Source: Flavobacteriaceae bacterium TMED81 (GTDB lineage: Bacteria > Bacteroidota > Bacteroidia > Flavobacteriales > Flavobacteriaceae). Taken from it: a stretch of 10,558 bases of DNA. The notes beneath the pieces were generated by a model, which saw only the letters and a program-made list of their open reading frames with translations, had not been told where the DNA came from and searched no databases. The position numbers were made by a program, and so were the translations under genes. Positions 1 through 5,943 of the stretch are shown piece after piece. The stretch is taken from NCBI GenBank assembly GCA_002171575.2, contig NHEI02000003.1, forward strand, positions 1-10,558, read 5' to 3'. Numbering within the stretch: position 1 is the first letter of the stretch; every line of letters starts with the position of its first letter.

Positions 1-40
1 ATTCATTTTACGATAGTAAACTATCGACATTACTGAAATC

Positions 41-75
41 AAAAAACCCACAACCAAAGTTGCGGGTTTCTTTTT
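41..75 (-). terminator. Rho-independent terminator of tRNA-Ser
   Basis: Positions 44-54 and 59-69 form an 11-position stem around a 4-nt loop. Read on the minus strand, the one irregular position (50/63) is a G-U wobble, whereas on the plus strand it is an A-C mismatch. The stem is followed on the minus strand by a run of six T (46-41). It begins only a few bases after the 3' end of the tRNA, so it should end that transcript. A T-rich run also follows on the plus strand (67-75), so weak bidirectional action is possible. Confidence 0.8.
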
Positions 76-76
76 G

Positions 77-161
77 CGGAGAAAGAGGGATTCGGACCCC
101 CGGAGGTGTGACCCTCAACAGTTTTCAAGACTGCCGCATTCGACCACTCTGCCATTTCTCC
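77..161 (-). tRNA. tRNA-Ser (anticodon UGA)
   Basis: The minus strand folds as a class II tRNA of 85 nt. A perfect 7-bp acceptor stem joins 161-155 to 84-78, with discriminator G at 77, the serine identity base. The anticodon loop CTTGAAA places TGA at 127-125, on a 5-bp stem with one G-U. A long variable arm (GAGG...CCTC) is present, as expected for tRNA-Ser. CCA is not encoded, so it must be added by the nucleotidyltransferase. Two irregularities lie in the T arm: the loop reads TCCGAAT (96-90) instead of TTCGAAT, giving C at position 55, and one stem pair is a G-U. UGA anticodons read UCA and other UCN serine codons. Confidence 0.95.
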
Positions 162-169
162 AATGGCTG

Positions 170-198
170 CAAATATACAGCCCTTTTTTTTCTTACAA
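170..198 (-). promoter_or_regulatory. Bacteroidota-type promoter of tRNA-Ser
   Basis: The minus strand carries TTG at 198-196, then an 18-nt spacer, then TATATTTG at 177-170. This is a full match to the Bacteroidota pattern TTG...TAnnTTTG. The predicted transcription start is a few bases upstream of the mature tRNA 5' end at 161. It is the best two-part promoter in the window. The -7 box is flanked exactly by 5-bp inverted arms GGCTG/CAGCC (165-169 and 178-182), which may be chance. Confidence 0.75.
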
Positions 199-307
199 AA
201 CCCATTCAACCATTGATTCAAAACGACAATCTAATATGTCTAGTTCTTTCGAAATAATAAATCTGATTTTAGATTTATGTAGAAGGGAGTTTTCTATTAA
301 CTTCGTT

Positions 308-315
308 TATCTTTG
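308..315 (+). promoter_or_regulatory. -7 promoter element for the S8 protease gene
   Basis: TATCTTTG matches the Bacteroidota -7 consensus TAnnTTTG. I see no clear TTG at the usual -33 distance, so the upstream half is weak or absent. A start about 5-8 nt downstream would leave almost no leader before the ATG at 327 but about 17 nt before the ATG at 339, which favours 339 as the translation start. Confidence 0.5.
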
Positions 316-338
316 TTTAACATATAATGAATATCCCA

Positions 339-1775
339 ATGAAAAATTCAATTCTTCTTTATGCTTTGGTCGCCCTCGTCTTCACCTCCTGCAGCACCTT
401 ACAATTTACTGGTTATCCGATTGGTCAACTGGCTGTCCCATCCACTGAAATTATCGACTGGGAACAAGTCAATGCGTGGCAACATGCGGACATCAAATCC
501 GAAAACTTTCCTGGTATGAGTGTTCATAAAGTTTATGACGAACTTTTACAAGACAAAGAAGGGAAAACCGTAGTTGTCGCTGTGATAGACACAGGAATCG
601 ACATCAAACATGAAGACCTTAGTGAGTCCATTTGGGTCAATGAAGATGAAGTTCCAGACAATGGCATTGACGACGATGGCAATGGTTATGTAGATGATAT
701 ACACGGATGGAACTTTCTTGGGGATTCCCCTGGAGATCAATACGAACTGATTCGGCTCTTAAAAACGGGGACTGATTTTGAGAACAAAGATCTCGCCATT
801 GAAAAGTATGCAGAGATAATTTCCAAAGAAGGGGTAAAAGATAGCTTACCGCTGATTGAAAAAAACCTAGCGAGTAATCTCTATTATTATGAAAATGATG
901 TCAAACAAGCAAAACAACTCGGTTATAATGCCCGCACGACGGGAGACGACCCAGATGACTTTTCACAACAGTTTTATGGTGACGGAAATGTAATGCCCAA
1001 AAGTGACGATGAATTACACGGCACTCATGTTGCTGGAATTATTGCGGCAGTCCGTAACAACAACCTCGGCATGGATGGGGTTTCTTCAACTGCTAAAATC
1101 ATGTGTGTGCGTGCCATTCCCAACGAAGGTGACGAGTATGACAAGGACGTTGCACTCTCCATCAGATATGCCGCTGACAATGGTGCGCAAATTATCAACA
1201 TGAGCTTTGGGAAAGACTTTTCTCCGCACAGTAACAAAGTCAGAGAAGCCGTTGTCTATGCAGAGTCCAAGGGGGTCTTACTGGTCAATGCTGCTGGAAA
1301 TGACGGTGCGAACATAGACGAGATATTTAGCTACCCGAATGACAACTTTCAAAACGAACCAGAAGTTTCATCTAATTTTATAACCATTGGCGCAATTGGA
1401 CCCGTTAAAAATCCATTGATGATTGCTCCTTTTTCAAATTATGGAAAGTACAATCTCGACTTGTTTGCTCCAGGAGCAGTGATTTATGCCCCAGTGCCAA
1501 GCAATCAATACGAGGCCTTGAGTGGAACTTCGATGGCTGCCCCATCTGTCTCGGGGGTTGCTGCCCTTATTCTGTCTTATTATCCAAAGTTATCACCCAA
1601 AGCCGTACGGAAAGTGTTAATGGAGTCTGTGGTTAAAATCGACTATGAGTTAGAGTTGGGTTATGACCGCGTACAAACCACGATGGGCGCCATTTCAAAA
1701 ACAGGAGGGGTTGTCAATGCATACAATGCACTACTCTACACGAGTGATCACTACAAGATTTTGCGTAAACTCTAA
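339..1775 (+). CDS. Subtilisin-like S8 family serine protease, lipoprotein
   Basis: Secreted or surface-bound serine endopeptidase of the subtilase clan (inferred from the family). From the ATG at 339 the protein is 478 aa. It opens with MK, a hydrophobic stretch and the lipobox FTSC, with lipidated Cys at residue 18. The catalytic triad is complete: Asp84 in DTGID, His227 in HGTHVAG and Ser398 in GTSMAAP; the oxyanion-hole Asn321 is in NAAGND. About 143 residues separate the Asp and His, against about 30 in subtilisin. This insert starts with an Asp/Asn-rich, possibly calcium-binding segment (about 104-123). There is no obvious propeptide domain and no C-terminal secretion domain, which agrees with a lipid anchor. 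An in-frame ATG at 327 would add four residues; I prefer 339 because of the promoter spacing and the MK start. The gene is monocistronic and convergent with the Rrf2 gene. The substrate cannot be predicted. Confidence 0.93.
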   Translation: MKNSILLYALVALVFTSCSTLQFTGYPIGQLAVPSTEIIDWEQVNAWQHADIKSENFPGMSVHKVYDELLQDKEGKTVVVAVIDTGIDIKHEDLSESIWVNEDEVPDNGIDDDGNGYVDDIHGWNFLGDSPGDQYELIRLLKTGTDFENKDLAIEKYAEIISKEGVKDSLPLIEKNLASNLYYYENDVKQAKQLGYNARTTGDDPDDFSQQFYGDGNVMPKSDDELHGTHVAGIIAAVRNNNLGMDGVSSTAKIMCVRAIPNEGDEYDKDVALSIRYAADNGAQIINMSFGKDFSPHSNKVREAVVYAESKGVLLVNAAGNDGANIDEIFSYPNDNFQNEPEVSSNFITIGAIGPVKNPLMIAPFSNYGKYNLDLFAPGAVIYAPVPSNQYEALSGTSMAAPSVSGVAALILSYYPKLSPKAVRKVLMESVVKIDYELELGYDRVQTTMGAISKTGGVVNAYNALLYTSDHYKILRKL

Positions 1776-1806
1776 ATGAATCGATGTGCAAATGGTGATC
1801 TTGTCA

Positions 1807-2217
1807 TCATTGCTGATTGAGGTCGTGTAAGCTTGTACCACCGAGAACTTCTAAGGTCTTATCTCTGATCGTTTCAAACATCCCTTTGATCGCACAGTTT
1901 TTCTCATCGCATTCCTCGCAGGATTGATAGTAGTTTAGCGACACACAGGGCAACATGGCTACAGGTCCGTCCATGATTCGCATAATCTCAACAATGTAGA
2001 TCTCTTTTGGGTCACGCAACAACAAAAAACCCCCCTCTTTTCCACGTTTACTGTATAAAATCTGATTGTTTCGAAGACTGCGCAATATACTCTCCAAAAA
2101 CTTTCTCGGAATGTTTTCGTCTTGTGCGATTGAAGAAGTCAAAATGGCTTTTCCCCCACTATTTTTGGAGATGTAAAGCAAGGCTTTTAAAGCGTATTTG
2201 CACTTTTTTGAAATCAC
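1807..2217 (-). CDS. Rrf2-family transcriptional regulator, probable regulator of sulfate assimilation
   Basis: DNA-binding regulator of the Rrf2 family (IscR, CymR and NsrR relatives), about 136 aa from GTG at 2217. The N-terminal winged helix-turn-helix starts with the typical SKKCKYALKAL and continues through IPRKFLESIL (37-46) and the wing KRGKEGGF (58-65). Four cysteines follow in the effector region (C91, C100, C103, C108; C-x8-C-x2-C-x4-C), so it may hold an Fe-S cluster or sense redox, though the spacing is not that of IscR. It diverges from the cys operon across a 39-bp palindrome, so I infer that it regulates that operon and itself, as CymR does for cysteine metabolism in Bacillus. 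A TTG at 2223 could extend it by two codons, but it lies inside the -7 box and family members begin near residue 1 as chosen here. The transcript may therefore be nearly leaderless. Confidence 0.9.
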   Translation of the reverse strand: MISKKCKYALKALLYISKNSGGKAILTSSIAQDENIPRKFLESILRSLRNNQILYSKRGKEGGFLLLRDPKEIYIVEIMRIMDGPVAMLPCVSLNYYQSCEECDEKNCAIKGMFETIRDKTLEVLGGTSLHDLNQQ

Positions 2218-2220
2218 AAT

Positions 2221-2228
2221 CAAATATA
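2221..2228 (-). promoter_or_regulatory. -7 promoter element for the Rrf2 regulator gene
   Basis: The minus strand reads TATATTTG, a perfect TAnnTTTG box. It ends only 3 nt before the GTG start at 2217, so a start 4-7 nt downstream would give a leaderless or almost leaderless mRNA. The -33 region falls inside the 39-bp palindrome and has no TTG, which suggests that the promoter is controlled by whatever binds there. Confidence 0.55.
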
Positions 2229-2236
2229 AAACATTA

Positions 2237-2275
2237 AAATTTAATATCCTACTAACTTAGTAGGATATTAAATTT
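2237..2275 (+). promoter_or_regulatory. 39-bp perfect palindrome, probable Rrf2 operator shared by divergent promoters
   Basis: Bases 2237-2255 and 2257-2275 are exact reverse complements (19 bp each) around the single base C2256. The core reads CCTACTAACTTAGTAGG and the outer arms are AT-only. It has no following T-run, and it sits between two divergent genes rather than after a gene, so it is not a terminator. TATATTTG boxes lie 8 nt from its left edge (minus strand) and 6 nt from its right edge (plus strand), so the palindrome covers the -33 region of both promoters. Occupancy by a dimeric regulator should block both. The adjacent Rrf2 protein is the obvious candidate ligand; that assignment is inference. 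Confidence 0.8.
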
Positions 2276-2281
2276 AAACTG

Positions 2282-2289
2282 TATATTTG
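2282..2289 (+). promoter_or_regulatory. -7 promoter element for the sulfate-assimilation operon
   Basis: TATATTTG matches TAnnTTTG perfectly. A transcription start near 2295 would leave about 16 A-rich bases before the ATG at 2311. A TTG codon at 2287 lies inside this box and so cannot be the translation start. No TTG is present at the -33 position; the palindrome occupies that place. Confidence 0.65.
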
Positions 2290-2310
2290 CACCTGAAACA
2301 ATCAAAAAAA

Positions 2311-2571
2311 ATGCTAGTAGAACGCATATTTTTAAAACCAAACACACAAAAACATAGCATCGGAAAGGAAAAGCTTTCTAGAAGCTTTATCAAATCGGTG
2401 AGTTGGCGTATCATTGGTACAATTGATACCATTCTCATCTCTTACTTTGTGACTGGACAGATTGACTTTGCCTTGTCAATTGGAATGATTGAACTCATTA
2501 CCAAAATGGGGCTTTACGTGGTGCACGAACGTGCCTGGAATAGATTTTCATGGGGAAAAACAAAGAAATAG
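2311..2571 (+). CDS. DUF2061 small membrane protein, first gene of the cys operon
   Basis: An 86-aa protein with a single DUF2061 domain (about 23-80). It contains the family-like RSFIKSVSWRIIGTIDT, followed by two likely membrane-spanning stretches (about 34-48 and 52-70), and ends with a charged tail after HERAWNR. Its biochemical role is unknown; the family is often found beside or fused to sulfate-activation genes, which suggests a role in sulfate handling (for example membrane docking or transport support). It is the promoter-proximal gene and overlaps cysH by 22 nt, so its translation is probably coupled to that of cysH. The ATG at 2311 is preferred because upstream in-frame starts fall inside the promoter element. 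Confidence 0.85.
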   Translation: MLVERIFLKPNTQKHSIGKEKLSRSFIKSVSWRIIGTIDTILISYFVTGQIDFALSIGMIELITKMGLYVVHERAWNRFSWGKTKK

Positions 2572-3281
2572 TAACCCTTGAGCGGGTTCAGTCTCTGAAC
2601 GACGCAGTGGGTCAGTCAAAAGACTTATCCGATTTGTTTGCCATGGTTGCAAATGCAAAATTGGGAAAAACCTGCTTTTCCTCATCACTTGGTCAAGAAG
2701 ATCAGGTTTTGACAGATTACATTTTTAGAAATCAGATGTCTATTGATGTCTTTACCCTAGATACAGGACGATTGTTTCAAGAGACCTACGACGTTTTGTC
2801 CACAACTCAAAAAAAATACAACAAACCCATTCAAAGCTTTTTTCCAAATGATAAAGAGGTTGAAGAATTGGTTTCTAATCAGGGGATTAATGGCTTTTAT
2901 GAATCGGTTCAAAATCGAAAAGACTGTTGTGCTGCTCGGAAAATCAACCCCTTACGGCGAGCACTCCAACCCTACTCCGTTTGGATTACGGGCTTGCGTA
3001 GTGAACAGTCGGCCAACCGATCTGATTTTACAGTCTTTGCCTATGACTCCCAGTTTGATATCATCAAGTTCAATCCGTTATTGCATTGGACATATCAAGA
3101 GGTTTTGGACTATATCGAGTCGTTCAATATTCCGCAAAACAACCTACACCAACAGGGTTATATCAGCATTGGCTGTGCGCCTTGTACGCGAGCAATTACA
3201 CAGGGTGAAGACCCACGTGCTGGACGTTGGTGGTGGGAATCCAGTCACAAAGAATGTGGCTTACACAAAACAAACAACTAA
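2550..3281 (+). CDS. cysH: Adenylylsulfate (APS) reductase, CysH family
   Basis: Thioredoxin-dependent reductase of the assimilatory pathway, 243 aa, cytoplasmic. It has the PP-loop-like SSLGQED (45-51), DTGRLFQETY (71-80), the Cys pair C126/C127 in KDCCAARK, C209/C212 in CAPC, and the catalytic C236 in ECGLH near the C-terminus. The CC...CxxC set binds a [4Fe-4S] cluster and separates APS-using enzymes from cluster-free PAPS reductases such as that of E. coli, so the substrate is most likely APS: APS + reduced thioredoxin gives sulfite + AMP. The absence of an APS kinase (cysC) in the operon agrees. It overlaps the DUF2061 gene and is followed 3 nt later by cysD. Confidence 0.95.
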   Translation: MGKNKEIVTLERVQSLNDAVGQSKDLSDLFAMVANAKLGKTCFSSSLGQEDQVLTDYIFRNQMSIDVFTLDTGRLFQETYDVLSTTQKKYNKPIQSFFPNDKEVEELVSNQGINGFYESVQNRKDCCAARKINPLRRALQPYSVWITGLRSEQSANRSDFTVFAYDSQFDIIKFNPLLHWTYQEVLDYIESFNIPQNNLHQQGYISIGCAPCTRAITQGEDPRAGRWWWESSHKECGLHKTNN

Positions 3282-3284
3282 ACG

Positions 3285-4175
3285 ATGGACGTATTACAAC
3301 ATTTAGAGGAAGAATCCATATACATCATGAGAGAGGTAGCAGGTCAATTTGACAACCCCTGCTTGCTGTTTTCAGGTGGGAAAGACTCGATCACCCTTGT
3401 CCGCTTGGCTGAAAAAGCTTTTGCGCCCTCAAAAATCCCTTTCCCTTTGGTTCATGTCGATACAGGTCACAACTTCCCCGAAACCATCGCATTTAGGGAT
3501 CATCTTGTCAATTCACTTGGCGCCAAATTGATTGTTGGATATGTACAAGACGATATTGATGCGGGTCTCTCTCAAGACGAATCGGGTCGATATGCGAGTC
3601 GAAACTCTCTGCAAACCACGACTCTTTTGAATTTGATCGAAAAGCACAAATTCGATGCTTGTATTGGCGGAGCAAGAAGAGATGAGGAAAAAGCAAGGGC
3701 AAAAGAGCGTGTTTTCTCTGTTCGCGATGATTTTGGGCAATGGAATGAAAAGCTACAACGCCCTGAGCTGTTTGACATGTTAAATGGAAACATTCACAAT
3801 GGCGAAAATGTTCGTGTATTTCCGATTAGCAATTGGACAGAGCTAGACGTATGGAACTACATACAAAGAGAGCAAATACAAATCCCGTCGCTTTATTATG
3901 CGCACGAAAGAAAGGTCTATAATAGAGATGGATTGTGGATGCCCTACTCTGATTTTATTCAGATTGGAGAGAATGACGAGGTCATTACCGCCAATGTTCG
4001 TTTTCGAACGGTTGGGGATATGACTTGTACCGCAGCGGTCTTGTCCGATGCTTTTGAACTCGATAATATCATACACGAAATCAGCAGCTCGTCATTTTCA
4101 GAGCGAGGTGCACGAATTGATGACAAACGATCAGAAGGTGCAATGGAAGAACGTAAAAAAATTGGATACTTTTAA
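3285..4175 (+). CDS. cysD: Sulfate adenylyltransferase small subunit CysD
   Basis: Catalytic subunit of heterodimeric ATP sulfurylase; makes APS and pyrophosphate from sulfate and ATP, driven by GTP hydrolysis in CysN. At 296 aa it is the usual length. The PP-loop SGGKDS is at 30-35, followed by VDTGHNFPET (58-67), GGARRDEEKARAKER (128-142) and FPISNWTELDVW (179-190). The C-terminus MEERKKIGYF is the usual CysD ending. It lies 3 nt after cysH and 1 nt before cysN, so translational coupling is likely. Nothing irregular is seen. Confidence 0.97.
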   Translation: MDVLQHLEEESIYIMREVAGQFDNPCLLFSGGKDSITLVRLAEKAFAPSKIPFPLVHVDTGHNFPETIAFRDHLVNSLGAKLIVGYVQDDIDAGLSQDESGRYASRNSLQTTTLLNLIEKHKFDACIGGARRDEEKARAKERVFSVRDDFGQWNEKLQRPELFDMLNGNIHNGENVRVFPISNWTELDVWNYIQREQIQIPSLYYAHERKVYNRDGLWMPYSDFIQIGENDEVITANVRFRTVGDMTCTAAVLSDAFELDNIIHEISSSSFSERGARIDDKRSEGAMEERKKIGYF

Positions 4176-4176
4176 T

Positions 4177-5418
4177 ATGGATATTTTAAAAATAGCAACT
4201 GCAGGAAGTGTTGATGATGGTAAAAGTACCCTGATTGGACGGCTTTTATATGAAACTGATTCCTTAAAGTCAGATCAGTTGGAGCACATCAAAGTCAAAA
4301 GCGAATCGAGAGGTTTTGATTATTTGGATTTATCCTTAGCCACAGACGGCTTGCTCACCGAAAGAGAACAAGGGATTACAATAGATGTGTCCCACATTTT
4401 CTTTTCCACGCCAACCCGACGGTTTATCATTGCAGATTCACCTGGTCATGTAGAATACACCCGTAATATGGTAACAGGTGCTTCAACTGCGCAAGCTTCG
4501 ATCTTGTTACTAGACGCTAGAAAAGGCATGGTTGAGCAAACCAGACGCCATTTGTATATCAACCGTTTGCTCGGAATTCAGCATTTGGTTTTTGCCATCA
4601 ACAAAATGGACCTCGTCGATTTTGACCAAAATCGATACGAAGAAATCAAAAAACAAGTTGAATCATGGCTTCAAAATGCGTCCATGGATGTAAAAACGAT
4701 TGATTTTGTTCCAATATCCGCTTTACTAGGAGACAATGTGACCTCTTCATCAGAACAGATGAGTTGGTACCATTCATCGACTCTGCTTGAAATCCTAGAA
4801 AAACTCCCTACAATAAGCTCCTTACAAGAAGACAACGTCTTGCAGGTACAACATGTATTGCGTCCAAAAACCGAACAACATCACGACTACAGAGGGTTTG
4901 CTGGCAAGGTTAATTCTGGTACTTTTCAAGTGGGTGATAAGATTCTGGTTTACCCAAGTGGACGCTCCAGTCAAATCAAAAGCATTGAAAAATATGGCGT
5001 CCCCGTCGGGAAGACAAAAGAAGGCGAAAGCACTACCATCTTACTTGAAGATGAAATTGACATTTCTCGTGGAAATTCAATCGTCAGTGCTGAGAATGAC
5101 CTCCAAGTTTCCAAACAACTTCGTGCCGAAGTGTGTTGGATGCAGGATACGAATCTAATCCCTGGCGCAAAATACTGGTTGCAATTGGGGATTCAAAAGG
5201 TTCAAATCAAGATCAAATCGATCAGTCATCGCTTGGAACTGGAAAACCTGCAACCCGAACCCACAAGCTCTCTTGGATTAAATGACATTGGAGCAATAGA
5301 GCTGATAACTGCTCAAGAAATCGTACATCAGCCCTTTCACAAAAACAAAGGACTGGGCACGTTTATACTCATTGATTTTTTAACCAACAACACCGCTGGT
5401 GTTGGCTTTATTCGATAA
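4177..5418 (+). CDS. cysN: Sulfate adenylyltransferase large subunit CysN (GTPase)
   Basis: GTP-binding subunit of ATP sulfurylase, 413 aa, related to elongation factors. The G1 P-loop GSVDDGKS is at 10-17, the switch I region GITID at 66-70, G3 DSPGH at 87-91, G4 NKMD at 142-145 and a G5-like SAL at 181-183. Beta-barrel domains follow and the ending TNNTAGVGFIR resembles the natural C-terminus of the family. There is no fused CysC kinase domain. The reading frame is open upstream to 4048 inside cysD, but homology starts at the ATG at 4177, 1 nt after the cysD stop. The TAA is followed, in the same reading frame and with one codon between, by the GTG of the truncated siroheme gene. Confidence 0.96.
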   Translation: MDILKIATAGSVDDGKSTLIGRLLYETDSLKSDQLEHIKVKSESRGFDYLDLSLATDGLLTEREQGITIDVSHIFFSTPTRRFIIADSPGHVEYTRNMVTGASTAQASILLLDARKGMVEQTRRHLYINRLLGIQHLVFAINKMDLVDFDQNRYEEIKKQVESWLQNASMDVKTIDFVPISALLGDNVTSSSEQMSWYHSSTLLEILEKLPTISSLQEDNVLQVQHVLRPKTEQHHDYRGFAGKVNSGTFQVGDKILVYPSGRSSQIKSIEKYGVPVGKTKEGESTTILLEDEIDISRGNSIVSAENDLQVSKQLRAEVCWMQDTNLIPGAKYWLQLGIQKVQIKIKSISHRLELENLQPEPTSSLGLNDIGAIELITAQEIVHQPFHKNKGLGTFILIDFLTNNTAGVGFIR

Positions 5419-5421
5419 ACA

Positions 5422-5943
5422 GTGGAAAGCTTTAGAACAGGGTTTGAAAAATTGAGTTTTATATTCAAATCTTCTCCTGAAAGTCGTGTCACAATCGTCA
5501 GCCCAATGCTACGTGAGGAAACAGCATCGTTTATCAAAGGAAAGAAAATCAATTATATCCAAGACAAATACAAAAAAAGCGATCTGGAAAACGCACATAT
5601 CGTCATTGCAACAACCGATAGTCCTGAAGTCAACCAAAAGGTATTTGCGGACTGTAGAGAAAAAAACATCTTGGTCAATGTAGCCGATAGACCTTCACAA
5701 TGTGATTTTTATATGGGGGGTATCGTCACAAAAGGAAATTTAAAAATTGGAATATCAACCAATGGCAAATCCCCAACATTTGCCAAGCGTTTGCGACAAT
5801 GGTTGGAAAACTTCTTACCAGAACAAATCGATGATATTCTCAATAAGTTATACATTTACCGCTCGCAAATCAAAGGGGATTTTGAGCAAAAAGTTGAAGC
5901 TATGAATAAAGTAACTGAAAATCTAATCGAAGAGCATGATTAA
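5422..5943 (+). CDS. Precorrin-2 dehydrogenase/sirohydrochlorin ferrochelatase-like protein, N-terminally truncated
   Basis: Related to the N-terminal half of CysG and to Met8p, which oxidise precorrin-2 with NAD+ and insert iron to form siroheme for sulfite reductase. Visible are the second part of the Rossmann domain (FEKLSFIFKSSPESRVTIVSP, split here only by numbering 8-28), VIATTDSPEVNQ (61-72), VNVADRP (85-91; Asp89 matches the catalytic Asp of CysG) and ISTNGKSPTFAKRLR (111-125), then a helical tail. The protein is 173 aa against about 190 expected. The first strand and the GGGxVxxxK dinucleotide-binding loop are missing; VESFRTG stands in their place. The frame is closed upstream by the cysN stop, so no longer start is possible. 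It is probably inactive as a dehydrogenase. The downstream FNR gene overlaps it by 8 nt. Confidence 0.8.
   Translation: MESFRTGFEKLSFIFKSSPESRVTIVSPMLREETASFIKGKKINYIQDKYKKSDLENAHIVIATTDSPEVNQKVFADCREKNILVNVADRPSQCDFYMGGIVTKGNLKIGISTNGKSPTFAKRLRQWLENFLPEQIDDILNKLYIYRSQIKGDFEQKVEAMNKVTENLIEEHD

Noticed and set aside
74..448. Plus-strand open frame across the tRNA and the protease start
   Set aside because: It runs antisense through the tRNA-Ser and out of frame into the protease gene; the translation has no family features.
1788..1813. Hairpin between the S8 protease and Rrf2 genes (8-bp stem 1791-1798/1804-1811) as a terminator
   Set aside because: The stem is weak, includes a G-U on the plus strand and an A-C mismatch on the minus strand, and no T-run follows on either side. 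It also overlaps the end of the Rrf2 coding region.
2287..2310. TTG start for the DUF2061 protein
   Set aside because: The codon is part of the TATATTTG promoter box, so it would not be transcribed; the ATG at 2311 has a suitable short leader.
4048..4176. Upstream extension of cysN
   Set aside because: These 43 codons overlap the cysD C-terminus in another frame and have no CysN homology; the family N-terminus starts at the ATG at 4177.
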